From: Amorphophallus konjac
Taxonomy: Eukaryota > Streptophyta > Magnoliopsida > Alismatales > Araceae
NCBI GenBank assembly: GCA_022559845.1
Contig: CM040128.1
Coordinates: forward strand, 174,770,413 to 174,834,412
Reading direction: 5' to 3'
DNA: 64,000 nucleotides
Positions 34,074 through 44,389 of the stretch are shown piece by piece. Positions within the stretch are counted from its first letter, which is position 1, and each line of letters starts with the position of its first letter. The notes under the pieces were generated by a model that made no database searches, was not told the DNA's origin, and saw only the letters and a list, made by a program, of their open reading frames with translations. Both the position numbers and the translations under genes were made by a program.

Positions 34074-35437
34074 TCAGCTTCTCGCCATGAACACCATCCG
34101 GTGGACCATCACCATGGGGGGAACCAGCAGGAGCAGGAGCAGGAGGAGGAGGAAGACGATCCTCAAGGCCGTGGAGAGAAGATCATCATAATGACGGAGC
34201 TGGTTATGGATGGAAAGAAGGGTATGGTTGGTGAGGCGAAAGGCCTCACGGTTATCTTCATGGCTGGCAAAGAGAGTGGCCATGTGGATAGAGATATCAT
34301 CCAGATCATGAGTGAAGGTGTCCATTCGTCCAGTCATGATATCCATAAAAGTATCCCAGCGCCCAAGGGAGGATTCAAGCCGAGTTTCCATGCCTAAAAG
34401 ACGCCTGTCAAGAGCCTCATAGTCCCCCGAGTGGAATGCCCAGCACCCTGAGTGGAAGAATCCCCATGAAAGTACTGCGGTGGAGGAGGGAGAGCCGCGG
34501 GAGGAGGCACATCTTCTGGCTGGACTGGTGTAGGTGCATTGTGGTTATCTTGCTGTGGGTCCGGTTCTTGTTCGTCTTCACTAACATTCTCTTCCCCATA
34601 AACTGGGACAGCACGACGAATTGTGCCATCTGCTGCACGGTAATATCCCATATCTGAGAAAAGCTTATGCTCATTACAAATGTCATCATGGCGGAGCAGA
34701 ACAAGCTGCTCATCCTCCAATGGGACCCCAATAGAAGTGAACACTCCATTGAGTTGAGAAGCATAAGGCAGGGACCGCCGTAAATGTGTCCGGCATCGAC
34801 TTATCAGTTGAGTCATGAGCCAACCCATATTAATTAAGTCACCATTCATAACATGATAGAACAGGAATCGGTGCACTTCCGTCACTTCATCTTGGCTGCC
34901 ATTCTTGGGATAAATAAGTGTAGTAAACATATGATGCAGAACCCGTTGCAAGGCGGGAAAGTGGTTGGCATTGAGCTCAATGAGGTCACTCACACCACGC
35001 ACAAAATCACAGCTCGTCATGGCAATGAAACATGCCTCAACCTCACCATGCCCAAAATTCATGTCTGCACCATGTGAAGAGACTCCCAGGGCACGATCGA
35101 ATAATTCTGAATTAATTCGGATCTCAATGCCCTTAACCATGGTGTATAATCTTCAATCTCTGTCAACCAAATTTCCATAGAATTGTTGTACCAGATAGGG
35201 ATAAAACCAGTTATATCTAGTGACAAAGTCAATCCACCCTGGTTGCATTGAAAAAAATGTATAAATGTCGGGCAGGATTTCATTCATCTCTTGAAAATCG
35301 ACAAGACGAGGGTCGATGATAGACCTTGAAGGTAACCTGCGTGCGGGAGCTTGTGGTGGAGGTGCGGCCGGAGCTTCACGCCTCCGAGCACTAGGTTCCC
35401 CTTGGAGAAGACGCCGAGCACTCCTTCTAGGTGCCAT
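34074..35437 (-). pseudogene. Extra frame after pol, plant-transposon-protein-like
   Basis: ATG at 35437. The N-terminus is basic (MAPRRSARRLLQ), then comes a folded part with YNWFYPYLVQQFYGNL and a following IRINSELFDRALGV stretch. This recalls the 'putative plant transposon protein' domain found in many plant elements; I judge this from wording only. It is followed by an acidic and proline-rich linker (about 34590-34440) and a coiled-coil-like end (METRLESSLGRWDTF...). TGA at 35150-35152 is in frame, with coding resuming at once, and a one-base shift near 34430 moves to the frame of the last part. The role is unknown. Some Sireviruses carry a third, env-like frame here, but I see no signal peptide or convincing membrane span; the leucine run at the end comes from reading a repeat out of frame. 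Confidence 0.6.
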
Positions 35438-35752
35438 TTTAGACTAACAAACTCGCTGAAGAGAGTATCCTCTTGAGAGGTAAAACCTCTACCTTGGGAT
35501 GGAGAGGGAGACACCGAGACGAACTAAGAACACCGCCTCCACGCTCTGGAACTCAAGAAATGTTGGCACGAGTGCACGAACGCCGTCAAGGAGGCGGTCC
35601 GAAATGGAAACCAATCGACCGGATCGTGCTCGGGTAGAAAAGGTGTGGGGTTTTTAGGGCTTGAAAGGTGGGAGAGAGATGTGCTAGGGTGGAGGTGGAG
35701 TAAGGGAGAGAGAAGGGAGAGTGATAGAATGAGAAAAGGGGGGGGGAACCCC
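35438..35752 (-). promoter_or_regulatory. CT-rich leader upstream of the post-pol frame
   Basis: On the minus strand, about 315 bp rich in CTCTCC/CTTCTCTC. It contains CCCTAAAAACCCC and runs from a TATA-like CTATTTTAAG (35753-35762) to the ATG at 35437. The long frame through 35524-35913 is low-complexity and not convincing as protein. It looks like a plant 5' untranslated leader. Confidence 0.5.
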
Positions 35753-35834
35753 CTTAAAATAGGGTTCGGACGCGGTTGAACCGGGCTGGTTCGCCACTGG
35801 CGGTCGACCGGCACGAAGCCAGCGGTCGACCGCT
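35753..35834 (-). promoter_or_regulatory. Possible internal promoter: TATA-like site plus two palindromic words
   Basis: GGCGGTCGACCGGC (35799-35812) and AGCGGTCGACCGCT (35821-35834) lie 40-80 bp upstream of CTATTTTAAG (35753-35762, minus). The words are those of the LTR U3 cluster. Confidence 0.5.
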
Positions 35835-36261
35835 GGGGCATGGAAACCCCATTATTCACCCCGAGAGAAAAGGTGTGTAGCCAGCGGCCAGCAGAGATGG
35901 AAGTGGGCTCCATGACCCTGTGGACTCCCCCATTTTCACAGATCCCTTTTTTTTTCTTTTTTTTCTATTTTTTTATTTGTTTCTAAATCTTTTTCTTTTC
36001 TATTGCTAAGCCACGAAAGATATCAAGCAGGAGTCGACTATGGAAACCCTTGCATGGAGACTGCTAAGAGCACTAGATCACTAGTCCACATTTATTTATC
36101 AAGGAATATTCAGTTTTAGGAAAATGTCAAGGAAGAAGTGTATATAAATATAAGTACAGGCACACATGCTAGGTATAGTCATACACAATAGAAATGAACC
36201 ACACACAATGCATGCATCTCACATAATCTACCCAACGAAGAAGAAATAACCTAGTGCAGAC
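35835..36261 (-). mobile_element. Spacer between pol and the post-pol frame
   Basis: No gene seen. It contains a T-rich run near 35940-36000. Confidence 0.6.
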
Positions 36262-39200
36262 CTAAGTACGTATGCCCTCACCCTTGCACATGCCAAGTTC
36301 TCTCCTAATCTTATTGAATTGATCCTGATTTAGGGGTTTTGTGAAGATGTCAGCCAGTTGATTAAGCGTGTCAATGAACTTGAACTCAAAAACCCCTTTA
36401 CCTACATGATCTCTCAGAAAATGATGCCGAATGTCAATGTGTTTGGTTCTGCAGTGTTGAACAGGGTTTTTAGATAGACTAATTGCACTCGTATTATCAC
36501 ATAAGATGGGCACACAATCCTCTTCAACATTCAAATCAAGCAATTGATTTTTGATCCAAAGTACTTGGGCTCCACAACTTCCGGCGGCTACATATTCAGC
36601 CTCGGCCGTTGAGAGAGCTACTGAATGTTGTTTCTTAGAGGCCCATGAAACAAGGCACCTGCCAAGAAACTGAGAGTACCCACTTGTACTTTTACGATCT
36701 ACAATGCATCCGGCGTAATCCGCATCGGTATAAGCAATTAACTCAAAAGAACTACCGATGGGAAACCACAAACCAAAGTCAATTGTGCCAATTAGATATC
36801 TGAAAATCCGTTTAACAGCTGATAAGTGAGATTCTTTAGGGCATGACTGGAAACGGGCACAGAGACATACACTGAATTGAATGTCAGGGCGGCACACTGT
36901 AAGGTACAGTAGTGATCCGATCTTACCTCGAAACAGTGTAGAATCTACTGTTTTACCATTTTCATCCTTATCCAGCTTTGTGGTGGTGGCCATGGGAGTT
37001 GATATGGGTTTTGCTTCCGCCATCCCGTATTTCTTCAGCAATTCCATAGTATACTTGGCTTGATTGATGAAAATTCCTTCTGAAGTTTGTTTCACCTGCA
37101 ATCCAAGAAAGAAATTCAGCTCCCCCATTAAGCTCATCTCGAATTCTCCTTGCATAGTCTTTGCAAATTCCTCGCATAAGGCATTATCAGAAGCTCCAAA
37201 AATAATGTCATCCACATACACTTGAACCACTAAAATGTCCTTACCTGATTTCCTTGTGAAAAGTGTTTGATCAACCTTACCTCTCTTGAACCCATTGTTA
37301 GCCAAAAAAGAAGTAAGCCGTTCATACCATGCCCTTGGTGCTTGTTTTAGTCCGTACAAGGCCTTTTGGAGCTTGTACACGTGTCGTGGATTTTTGGAAT
37401 CTTCAAAGCCTGGTGGCTGCTCTACAAAGACATCCTCCTTGATATAGCCATTAAGAAATGCAGATTTAACATCCATTTGAAATAGTTTAAAGTTCAAAGA
37501 GCACGCGTAGGACAGTAAGATCCAGACTGCTTCAAGTCTAGCAACCGGTGCAAAGGACTCATCAAAATCAATTCCCATCTCCTGGCTGTACCCCTTGGCC
37601 ACAAGCCGAGCCTTATTCCTCACAATCAATCCCGCATCATTTAGCTTGTTTCTGAAAACCCAACGAGTTCCAATGGTAGGATGGTTCTTAGGACGCGGCA
37701 CGAGAGTCCACCCCTCGTTTCTTTCAAACTGATGCAGCTCTTCATGCATCGCCTAAATCCAGGATTCATCTTGAAGAGCTTCATGAATGTCCTTGGGCTC
37801 TACTTGTGAAAGTAAGGCCATCAGGTCCTCATGTTCAACCTGCCTTAGAGAGGACCTAGTTTTCACCCCATCCTCCAAATTACCTATGATGTTCGCAGTT
37901 GGATGATCCTTTAGAAATGTGGAGGAGCTGGGCAGATCAGGATGCTGCACTTGTGGTTCTTGCAGTGTCTCAATTGTAGGATCCTCATCTTCCTCATTTT
38001 TGCTTGAGGTTGCCTTCAATGGCTCATCCTTGGCTTTAACATTTGATGAGTTCTTAGGGTCTTCATCTGCATCCAAGATGGAAGAAATTTGATTTGTGAG
38101 TTTTGACTTGGATTCATCAAAAATAACATGAGGACTTTCTTCAACAACTAAAGTCCTTTTATTGAATAATCGGTAAGCTCTAGAATTGAGTGCATAACCT
38201 AGAAAGATTCCTTTATCACTCTTCTCATCAAACTTACCCAGATTGGACTTACCATTGTTCTAGATATAGCAAGGGTATCCAAAGGGTTTAAGATAAGAGA
38301 TGTTTGGCTTCTTACCCTTGTAGAGCTCATATGGAGTTTTCTTCAGAATGGGCCTTACCATTTCCCTGTTGATGATGTAGCATGCTGTACTTACCCCTTC
38401 AGCCCAAAAATACTTGGGTAGGGAATTCTCACTGAGCATGGTCTGGGCCATGTCTATCAATGTTCTATTCTTTCTCTCTACTACTCCATTCTGCTGGGGC
38501 GTCCTCGGTGATGAAAACTTGTGTGTGTACCCCTGCTCTTCACAGAACATGCTGAATTCATGATTTTCAAATTCACCACCATGATCACTCTGGATTGTGG
38601 TGATGAGGTAACCCTTTTCATTCTGAATTTTTCTGCAAAACACTTGAAACTCCGTCACGGCATCACTTTTATTAGCTAAAAACAGCACCCATGTGAATCT
38701 GGAGAAATCATCAACAATCACAAAGCCATAGGATTTTCCTCCTAGGCTAGATGTTCTAGTAGGTCCAAAAAGATCAAGATGCAACAGTTCCAATGGCCTA
38801 GCAGATGAAATAATATTTTTGTTTTTGAATGAGATTCATGTTTGCTTGCCTTTCGTGCAAGCTTCACAGATATTATCGCTTTCAAATTTCAATTTGGGCA
38901 GACCTATCACCAAGTCATGTCTAGACAACTTAGAGATCACTCCAAAACTAGCATGACCTAGTCTGTGGTGCCATAGCCATGCATTCTCATGGTTGCTAGC
39001 AACCAAACACACATTATCAACTGAAACATTATCAAGATCAATGGTGCACACATTATTGCTCCTTTTACCAATGAATTTGATTTCATTTGAATTTTTGCAC
39101 ATGACAAAACAGTGAGTCACATCAAAAACAATCTTAAAACCCTTATCACATAATTGACTTATGCTCAACAAATTATGATTCAAACCTTTCACTAGAAGGA

Positions 39201-39411
39201 CATTTTCAATCAGAGTCTCAGAATTCTTACCTATGTCTCCAACTCCGATTATTTTACCTTTGTCCTTCCCGCCAAAAGCAACTAAGCCTCCTTCCTTTTC
39301 TCGCAGCTTGGAGAACACCTTCTTGTCCCCTGTCATATGCCTTGAGCAACCACTGTCTAGATACCATTTGCTCCCCCTGGCTTCAAGACATATCTGCAAG
39401 AAGAAAAATTC
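36262..39411 (-). pseudogene. Sirevirus pol: protease, integrase, reverse transcriptase, RNase H
   Basis: From high to low coordinates. Protease site WYLDSGCSRHMTGD (about 39360). Integrase zinc region WLWHHRLGH...CEACTKG (about 38970-38840), core with DDFSRFTWVLF, SDHGGEFEN and TPQQNGVVERKNR (38793-38260). Acidic linker 38076-37753. Reverse transcriptase with [28 protein letters not shown] and the YVDDIIFG active site. RNase H with [17 protein letters not shown] and [12 protein letters not shown], ending at 36262. RT-RNase H is one open frame of 495 codons. All of it lies in one frame broken only by stops: TGA at 39412-39414, TGA at 38836-38838, TAG at 38260-38262 and TAG at 37753-37755. The last replaces Gln in the common WIQAMHEEL wording, which fits C-to-T change. 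The order of domains is that of Copia. Confidence 0.92.
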
Positions 39412-39414
39412 TCA

Positions 39415-40095
39415 TGCAATTGTTTTTGGTACCCAAGCTAGTTTGGGTCCGTTGGAGTTAGTCCAGTTCATGGTATATCTCCTCTTGGTCCAGAAAGCAC
39501 GATCTCTTGGTGGGTTTTGTTTGAACCAACAACTTACAATAGAATGCCCAAATCTACCACAATGATAGCAATTGACAGGTGCAAAGTTTCCTTGAAACTG
39601 TCGTGATTTGGGTTGAAAATGCTTGAGTTCAGGCTTGGAAGATGACGCATGGTTTTGACTTTTCTCATGGACAAGGGATGTGGTGATCTTATGCTCAAAA
39701 GGTTTTTTGTTTTGGGGAGTGTATCCGAGGCCTTCTCTTTGAAAATTGACTTTCACTCCCAACAAATTATTTAGGTTTTGCTTGCCCTTAACAAACTTAG
39801 ATAACGTGGACTGAAGATCATCCACTTCTTTTTCCAAGCTCACAGTTTTCTTTTCAAGTTCTGAGTTTGTGAATTTCAGAATTTGTTCTTCAATTTTCAT
39901 TTTCTCACATGCTTTCTCCACTTCAATTACTTTGCAAGATAGTTCTTCTTTGGCTTTATTACAGTCTGAAATTGTTTGTAATAAGCTTTCTCTTTCTTCT
40001 ATGGCCTCAAACCATTCCTGTTCCAGTTTTTCAAATTTGACAAAGATATCTTCATGTGATAAGTCATCAAATTTCTGTTTGAGAATTTTTTTTTT
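39415..40095 (-). pseudogene. Sirevirus gag, coiled-coil and second zinc knuckle
   Basis: A frame of about 225 codons after the A10 run. A coiled-coil stretch rich in Glu, Lys and Leu (about 40060-39760) is followed by a basic linker, one CCHC knuckle CYHCGRFGHSIVSC and the ending GPKLAWVPKTIA, just before protease. It is the second half of gag, in a different frame from the first half; the switch falls at a run of ten A on the coding strand (40086-40095). In-frame TGA at 39412-39414 separates it from protease. Confidence 0.85.
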
Positions 40096-41245
40096 CAGAT
40101 CTGATCTTCTTGTATTTTGTGTACAATTTTTCATATTCAGATTCCCATTGTTCATTAGAAATAAAATCAGGGTCAGAGTTTACCTCCGTAGATTCATCCT
40201 CATGTGCCATGAGGCACAAGCTTTCCACAAGTTCTTGAATCTCTTCATCAGATGGTTCATCTTCATCGTCGCTCCATGTGGCGACCATGGCTTTGGGTTT
40301 CTTGAAATTATCCTTCTTGAATTTCTTTTTCAGATCCGGACATTCACCTCTCATGTGCCCGGGCTTCTTGCATTCGTAGCATATGATGCTACTTAGCTTG
40401 CTTGACTCGCCTTTGGTCTGTGTGGGCTTTCTTGGCCCTTTCCTAAAGTTTGCCTGAAAGTTTCTCTTCTTCCTTAGAAATCTTCTCACTTGGTGAGTTA
40501 TCATTGCCAATTCTTCCTCTTCATTGCTTCCGTCACTTGATTCACTTTCTTGAAATTCATCATCGGAGTGATGAGCTTTCAGTCCAATGACCTTCTTCTT
40601 TTTGATGTCTTCATCAACTGTCCTCTTAATATTTATCTCATAGGTCATGAGTGACCCTATGAGTTCATCCAAGGTAAGAGTAGATAGGTTCTTTGAGTCT
40701 TCAATTACCGTGGCCTTTGTGTGCCAAGCTGACGATAGGGACCTTAACACTTTCCTTACAAGGTCGGAATTTGAGTACTCTTTCCCGAGACTCTTGAGAC
40801 CATTCGTGATCTCTGTTAGCCTTGCAAACATTTCGGAGATGGTTTCTTCAAGTTTCATCTTAAAAAGCTCATAGTCAGTGACTAGGATATTTACCTTGGT
40901 CTCCTTGACTTGTGAAGTTCCCTCATATATGAGTCGCAGCTTGTCCCACATTTCCTTGACCGAGCTGCATGTAGAGACACGAGAGAATTCATTAGGGTGT
41001 ATAGCACATTGCATGATATTCATGGCATTATAATTAGCGGTGCATTTCTTGATTTCCTCAGGTGTCCATTTATCTTCATCATCCCCTAGTTTATGAGGAC
41101 CCTTGTCCACAACTCTCCAAACTTCGTACTCTTGAGCTCTTAGAAAGACATGCAATCTATTTTTCCAGTACGAGTAGTTTGAACCATCAAAGTAGGGAGG
41201 ACGGTTGATGGAGTGGCCCTCGGGCATCATACCCTTGTTTGCCAT
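40067..41245 (-). CDS. Sirevirus Gag, N-terminal half (UBN2-type, one CCHC knuckle)
   Basis: ATG at 41245, about 50 bases after the primer binding site, opens 392 codons without a stop. The N-terminus (PPYFDGSNYSYWKNRL, residues 16-31) and the body with MWDKLRLIYEG and ISEMFARLTEI are typical of the Gag_pre/UBN2 family of plant Copia elements. One zinc knuckle, CYECKKPGHMRGEC, lies at about residue 290, followed by an acidic stretch. Gag binds the genomic RNA and forms the particle. The frame runs past the A10 tract and stops at 40067, 20 codons or fewer into nonsense. It would reach the rest of gag only if the ribosome or polymerase slipped at that tract, or if the tract is a length mutation. 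Confidence 0.85.
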   Translation of the reverse strand: MANKGMMPEGHSINRPPYFDGSNYSYWKNRLHVFLRAQEYEVWRVVDKGPHKLGDDEDKWTPEEIKKCTANYNAMNIMQCAIHPNEFSRVSTCSSVKEMWDKLRLIYEGTSQVKETKVNILVTDYELFKMKLEETISEMFARLTEITNGLKSLGKEYSNSDLVRKVLRSLSSAWHTKATVIEDSKNLSTLTLDELIGSLMTYEINIKRTVDEDIKKKKVIGLKAHHSDDEFQESESSDGSNEEEELAMITHQVRRFLRKKRNFQANFRKGPRKPTQTKGESSKLSSIICYECKKPGHMRGECPDLKKKFKKDNFKKPKAMVATWSDDEDEPSDEEIQELVESLCLMAHEDESTEVNSDPDFISNEQWESEYEKLYTKYKKIRSEKKNSQTEI

Positions 41246-41294
41246 TTAACTGGATCTTACTCTAGATCGTTAGATCTGAAGGAGAAGAGCCTTA

Positions 41295-41306
41295 GCTCTG
41301 ATACCA
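41295..41306 (-). promoter_or_regulatory. Primer binding site of the Sirevirus
   Basis: Minus strand TGGTATCAGAGC, two bases after the LTR end. Complement of initiator methionine tRNA 3' end. Confidence 0.95.
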
Positions 41307-41308
41307 AT

Positions 41309-42777
41309 TGAAGTCCCGAGGTTAAATGACACCCAAGAGTGGGGGGTGAATTGGGTGATAACAAATTTTTGTAAAATAAAACCAAGACAATGATTTCGAG
41401 AGGACACAAGAGGGCCGCAAGCAAAACAGACTATATCTCTCAAAAACAACCACTGCATAAACCCTTGGTACCGGCGGAGTTAATAGATCCGTAGATTTAC
41501 TCACGCAAACTGTTATCTTTTCGGCAAGAATGACCTTGTCGGTCCGAATCCAGCTTTTGATATATCGAAGGATTTAAGAGAAGATGATTAACATACAAGA
41601 TCTAAAAGAAGCAGAAAGACTAGATCCACAAGTAATCACAGAAGGGGGAAAGAAGATAAGGCGTAAACCACGAGGAGACAGCAAATTTAAGGTGGTTCGG
41701 ATGCCACAATGGCAACCTACGTCCACCCCTCACCGACAGTGAGGAACCACACACTATCTTATAGAGTGTTACAAGATCAACCATACACACACAAAAGCAA
41801 TCAACCTTGACTGCACGCACACACACACGGATCTGTGAAGATCCTCACACACACACAAAAGATTCAAGATTACAATCAAAACACACTTGAAGCTGAGAAG
41901 GATGTGAAATTGAAAGAACATAAGAACAAGAGATTGATTAAAGCTCCCCCTTAGTTGAAGAAGGATTCTTTGGATGCAGCTTGAGGTCGACTTGATCCAG
42001 GCTGGATCTTCTTCAGATATAGCTTGATCTTCACTCTAGAAAGGAGGAAGAAGGATGAAGAAATCTTCTCGGAACACTGTTCACGTCTACAGTGCAAGCT
42101 TCCTCCGTCTCACCTTTGGTAGCCTCCTTGATCCACTCTTAGCATTAGGGTTTTCCAAACCCTCTTGTATAAGTTTTATAGGTTCTTGAATGGTCCAAGG
42201 ACTCCCCCAGACTAGATCCACAATTTCTGGAAAGTTTGGTTGCTTAGGGATTAAACAATACCAAGAGGAGAGCCATTTCTCGAAGTGACAAAAAAGTCAA
42301 CATTTGTTGGCAGCTCGAGGCTGGCGGTCGACCTACAGATCCCAGCGGTCGACCGCCATTGGCCGTCCTGTAGCCATTTGGCTGCTGGGAAAATAGGTCG
42401 ACCGCTAGCTCCTGGCGGTCAACTGCTAGCTCCTGGCGGTCGGCCGCCAGGTTCACAGATTCCCAGATTTCAGTTCTGTTATTTTAGGTCAACCGCCAAG
42501 GGTCCACAGGTCGACCGCCAATCTGCAATCCTACAAAAGTCAAGTGTTAGCTCACTTGAAGCTATCCATTTGTTCGATGATTGAAATGGGCTTGTGTTAC
42601 AGTTAAGTACAAGTTGGTTTATACTCGAATAAACACATGGAAGGATTCATTAACACACATTTGACATGGGGTGAAATTTGATGGTTTAAAGCATGAAGCT
42701 TCTCTTGAAATCAAGATACATGGGAGAGAAATGTCCTGGGTTTTGTTATCATCAAAATCACTCGGATATGTTCAACA
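41309..42777 (-). mobile_element. 5' LTR of the Sirevirus
   Basis: 1469 bp, colinear with the 3' LTR. The main length difference is a 21-bp tandem duplication of one palindromic-word unit at about 42411-42440. Structured module at 41688-41744, TATA box at about 42173-42183. Confidence 0.95.
41688..41744 (-). other. Structured leader module, 5' LTR copy
   Basis: Same stems as the 3' LTR copy at 32398-32454. Confidence 0.7.
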
Positions 42778-42782
42778 ATATG
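42778..42782 (+). other. Target site duplication, right (ATATG)
   Basis: Matches 32015-32019. Confidence 0.95.
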
Positions 42783-43193
42783 CAGCAATCCAATCATCTA
42801 GGGTGTAATTTTCCAAGATGTTTACCTGATCATCGTCCTGTTCTTCATCTTGATTGCTACTTGGTTCACTCCTTTGAGCCATCATGCATCGATCATTATC
42901 TCTATCGCAAGCAGTCTTCAATTTATCCAGAATTTCCTTGGCAGACCTGCAAGATGAGACGCATGAGATTAGTGCTCTGTCAATTGATGCTTTTACCATA
43001 TTCAATGCTCTAGAGTTGATGGAGTCTTTCATTTTATCCTTCTCGGTCCATTTGGATTTATCCTTCGACAGTTTGTATGAGCCGTGAGTCATTACCTTCC
43101 ACAAATCAGGATCGGTTGTCCTTACATACCAATGCAACTTTTCCAGCCATGGGCCAAAGTCATCACCTCTGAATATCGGTGGATGAGTCATCG
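42783..43193 (-). pseudogene. Gag of the gag-only Copia, N-terminal part
   Basis: ATG at 43193 is chosen because MTHPPIFRGDDFGPWLEK is the usual start of Sirevirus-type Gag; the frame is open upstream to 43299 but that part is leader-like. The body has LHWYVRTTDPDLWKVM and SRALNMVKASIDRALISCVS, the pattern of the DUF4219/UBN2 gag region, then an acidic stretch (SNQDEEQDDDQ). At 42783 the coding sequence is interrupted by the inserted Sirevirus and continues at 32014. The frame is unbroken if the insert and one copy of the target duplication are left out. The protein would bind RNA and assemble particles. Confidence 0.85.
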
Positions 43194-43412
43194 AGATATG
43201 AGTTAGACAATTGAGATAGTTAAGAGGTGCACCGGAATCAGTAGAAGTACAGTAAAACACCAGCTCAGAAAAACTGAAGCACCGAGACCAGATGAGCAAA
43301 TCGAGACACTAAACCGGTGAAACAAAACACAGAACACAAGAAACCCACTCTAAAATGCACTAAAACAAGCAGGATCCTCTGCGGATTGTTAGATCTATTA
43401 GGTCAGAGACCC

Positions 43413-43424
43413 GCTCTGATACCA
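43413..43424 (-). promoter_or_regulatory. Primer binding site of the gag-only Copia
   Basis: Minus strand TGGTATCAGAGC, two bases from the LTR end at 43427. Same tRNA as the inserted Sirevirus. Confidence 0.9.
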
Positions 43425-43676
43425 AGTGTTGGGTTCGGTGTGTTCGATTCAGAGGAGGGGTGAATGAATCTCCCCTTTAAAAATTTCGCCCAATTAAAGT
43501 CTAATGCTCAGAACTGCGGAAATCAGATTTACTAAGTCAACTGATATGCTTATAGATGAACTGATGAAGAGCTAATCAAACTTCTGTTAAACCAATAAAC
43601 AAATATGCAAAGCGCACCTAAGCATTCATCTAGCGCCAATCATATAGAAGAAATCAAACCACAGTGCACAAATGGT

Positions 43677-43734
43677 TTTTAGGTGGTTCGGTCCTGCAGA
43701 CCTACATCCACCCCACACTCAAACCAGAGTGTGG
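43677..43734 (-). other. Structured leader module, gag-only Copia version
   Basis: Minus strand stem CCACACTC/GAGTGTGG, where 4758-4816 has CCTCACTC/GAGTGAGG: both sides of one pair have changed. Then GGTGGATGTA, hairpin GGTC/GACC, CGAACCACCTAAAA. Confidence 0.7.
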
Positions 43735-44389
43735 ATTCCGCTGACTCACAGCTTGAACAGCTGGGCATCACAGCTTGCCATACAACCACTGGGGACTACA
43801 GCTTAACCCGTCCGAGGTATCCACCTCGCCCCGCTGAGCAACACAGCTTGCTGTCCAGAGGAATCCTCCTCTGTAAAACCGCTGACTAATAGCTTGATAA
43901 AAGGTTCAAAAGGAAAACACAAAAGATGAAACAATCAGCGACTGAAAGCTGAAAATGAAGCACAAACAATGTGGCTCTCAAAGAGCTGAATGGAGTGGAT
44001 CTGATCCAACTTCCAGTAGCAACGATCTTCAGGTAAGCTCCTCTTCCTTTCTCGATCTGTCTTTCTCTTTCTTCTTCTCAACTCACGCTCTCTCTTTCTC
44101 TTTTTCTTTATCTTCTGCTAGATCGAAAAGGGCTCTCTGCTCTTCTGCTTTTCTTTCAAGTCTTCTATATTCGATCAGTCTTCTTCAGACAAAGGAGTCT
44201 TCCTTAGATAGTAGTTCCAGCAGGAGCATCACTGGGCGCGTGTCTTCCACCGTTCCCGCCCAATTGTCTTGGCCACGTGTCATCTTCCTGTCAGCCCTTC
44301 CAGCCTCGGATCACGTGCCCTTCATAAGCTTCACGAACAGTACCTGTCAGACAGAGAGAAACTTATCAGTTTAATGTCGACACCTTGTA

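Larger units (their letters stand above)
32020..42777 (-). mobile_element. Complete Sirevirus (Copia) retrotransposon nested in gag
   Basis: 10.76 kb with LTRs 32020-33466 and 41309-42777, TG/CA ends, ATATG target duplication, initiator methionine tRNA primer site, polypurine tract, gag-protease-integrase-RT-RNase H order (Copia) and an extra frame after pol. About a dozen differences are visible in the first 390 bp of the two LTRs, mostly transitions. That makes it younger than the Gypsy at 15091-22439 but not recent. Coding regions carry stops and one poly-A frameshift. Confidence 0.95.

Noticed and set aside
34074..34190. Leucine run resembling a membrane span at the end of the post-pol frame
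   Set aside because: It comes from a CTC/CTG-type repeat read in a shifted frame; not evidence for an env-like protein.
35524..35913. 129-codon frame, possible captured host gene
   Set aside because: Low-complexity Ser/Leu/Pro sequence from a CT-rich leader; no start context or domain.
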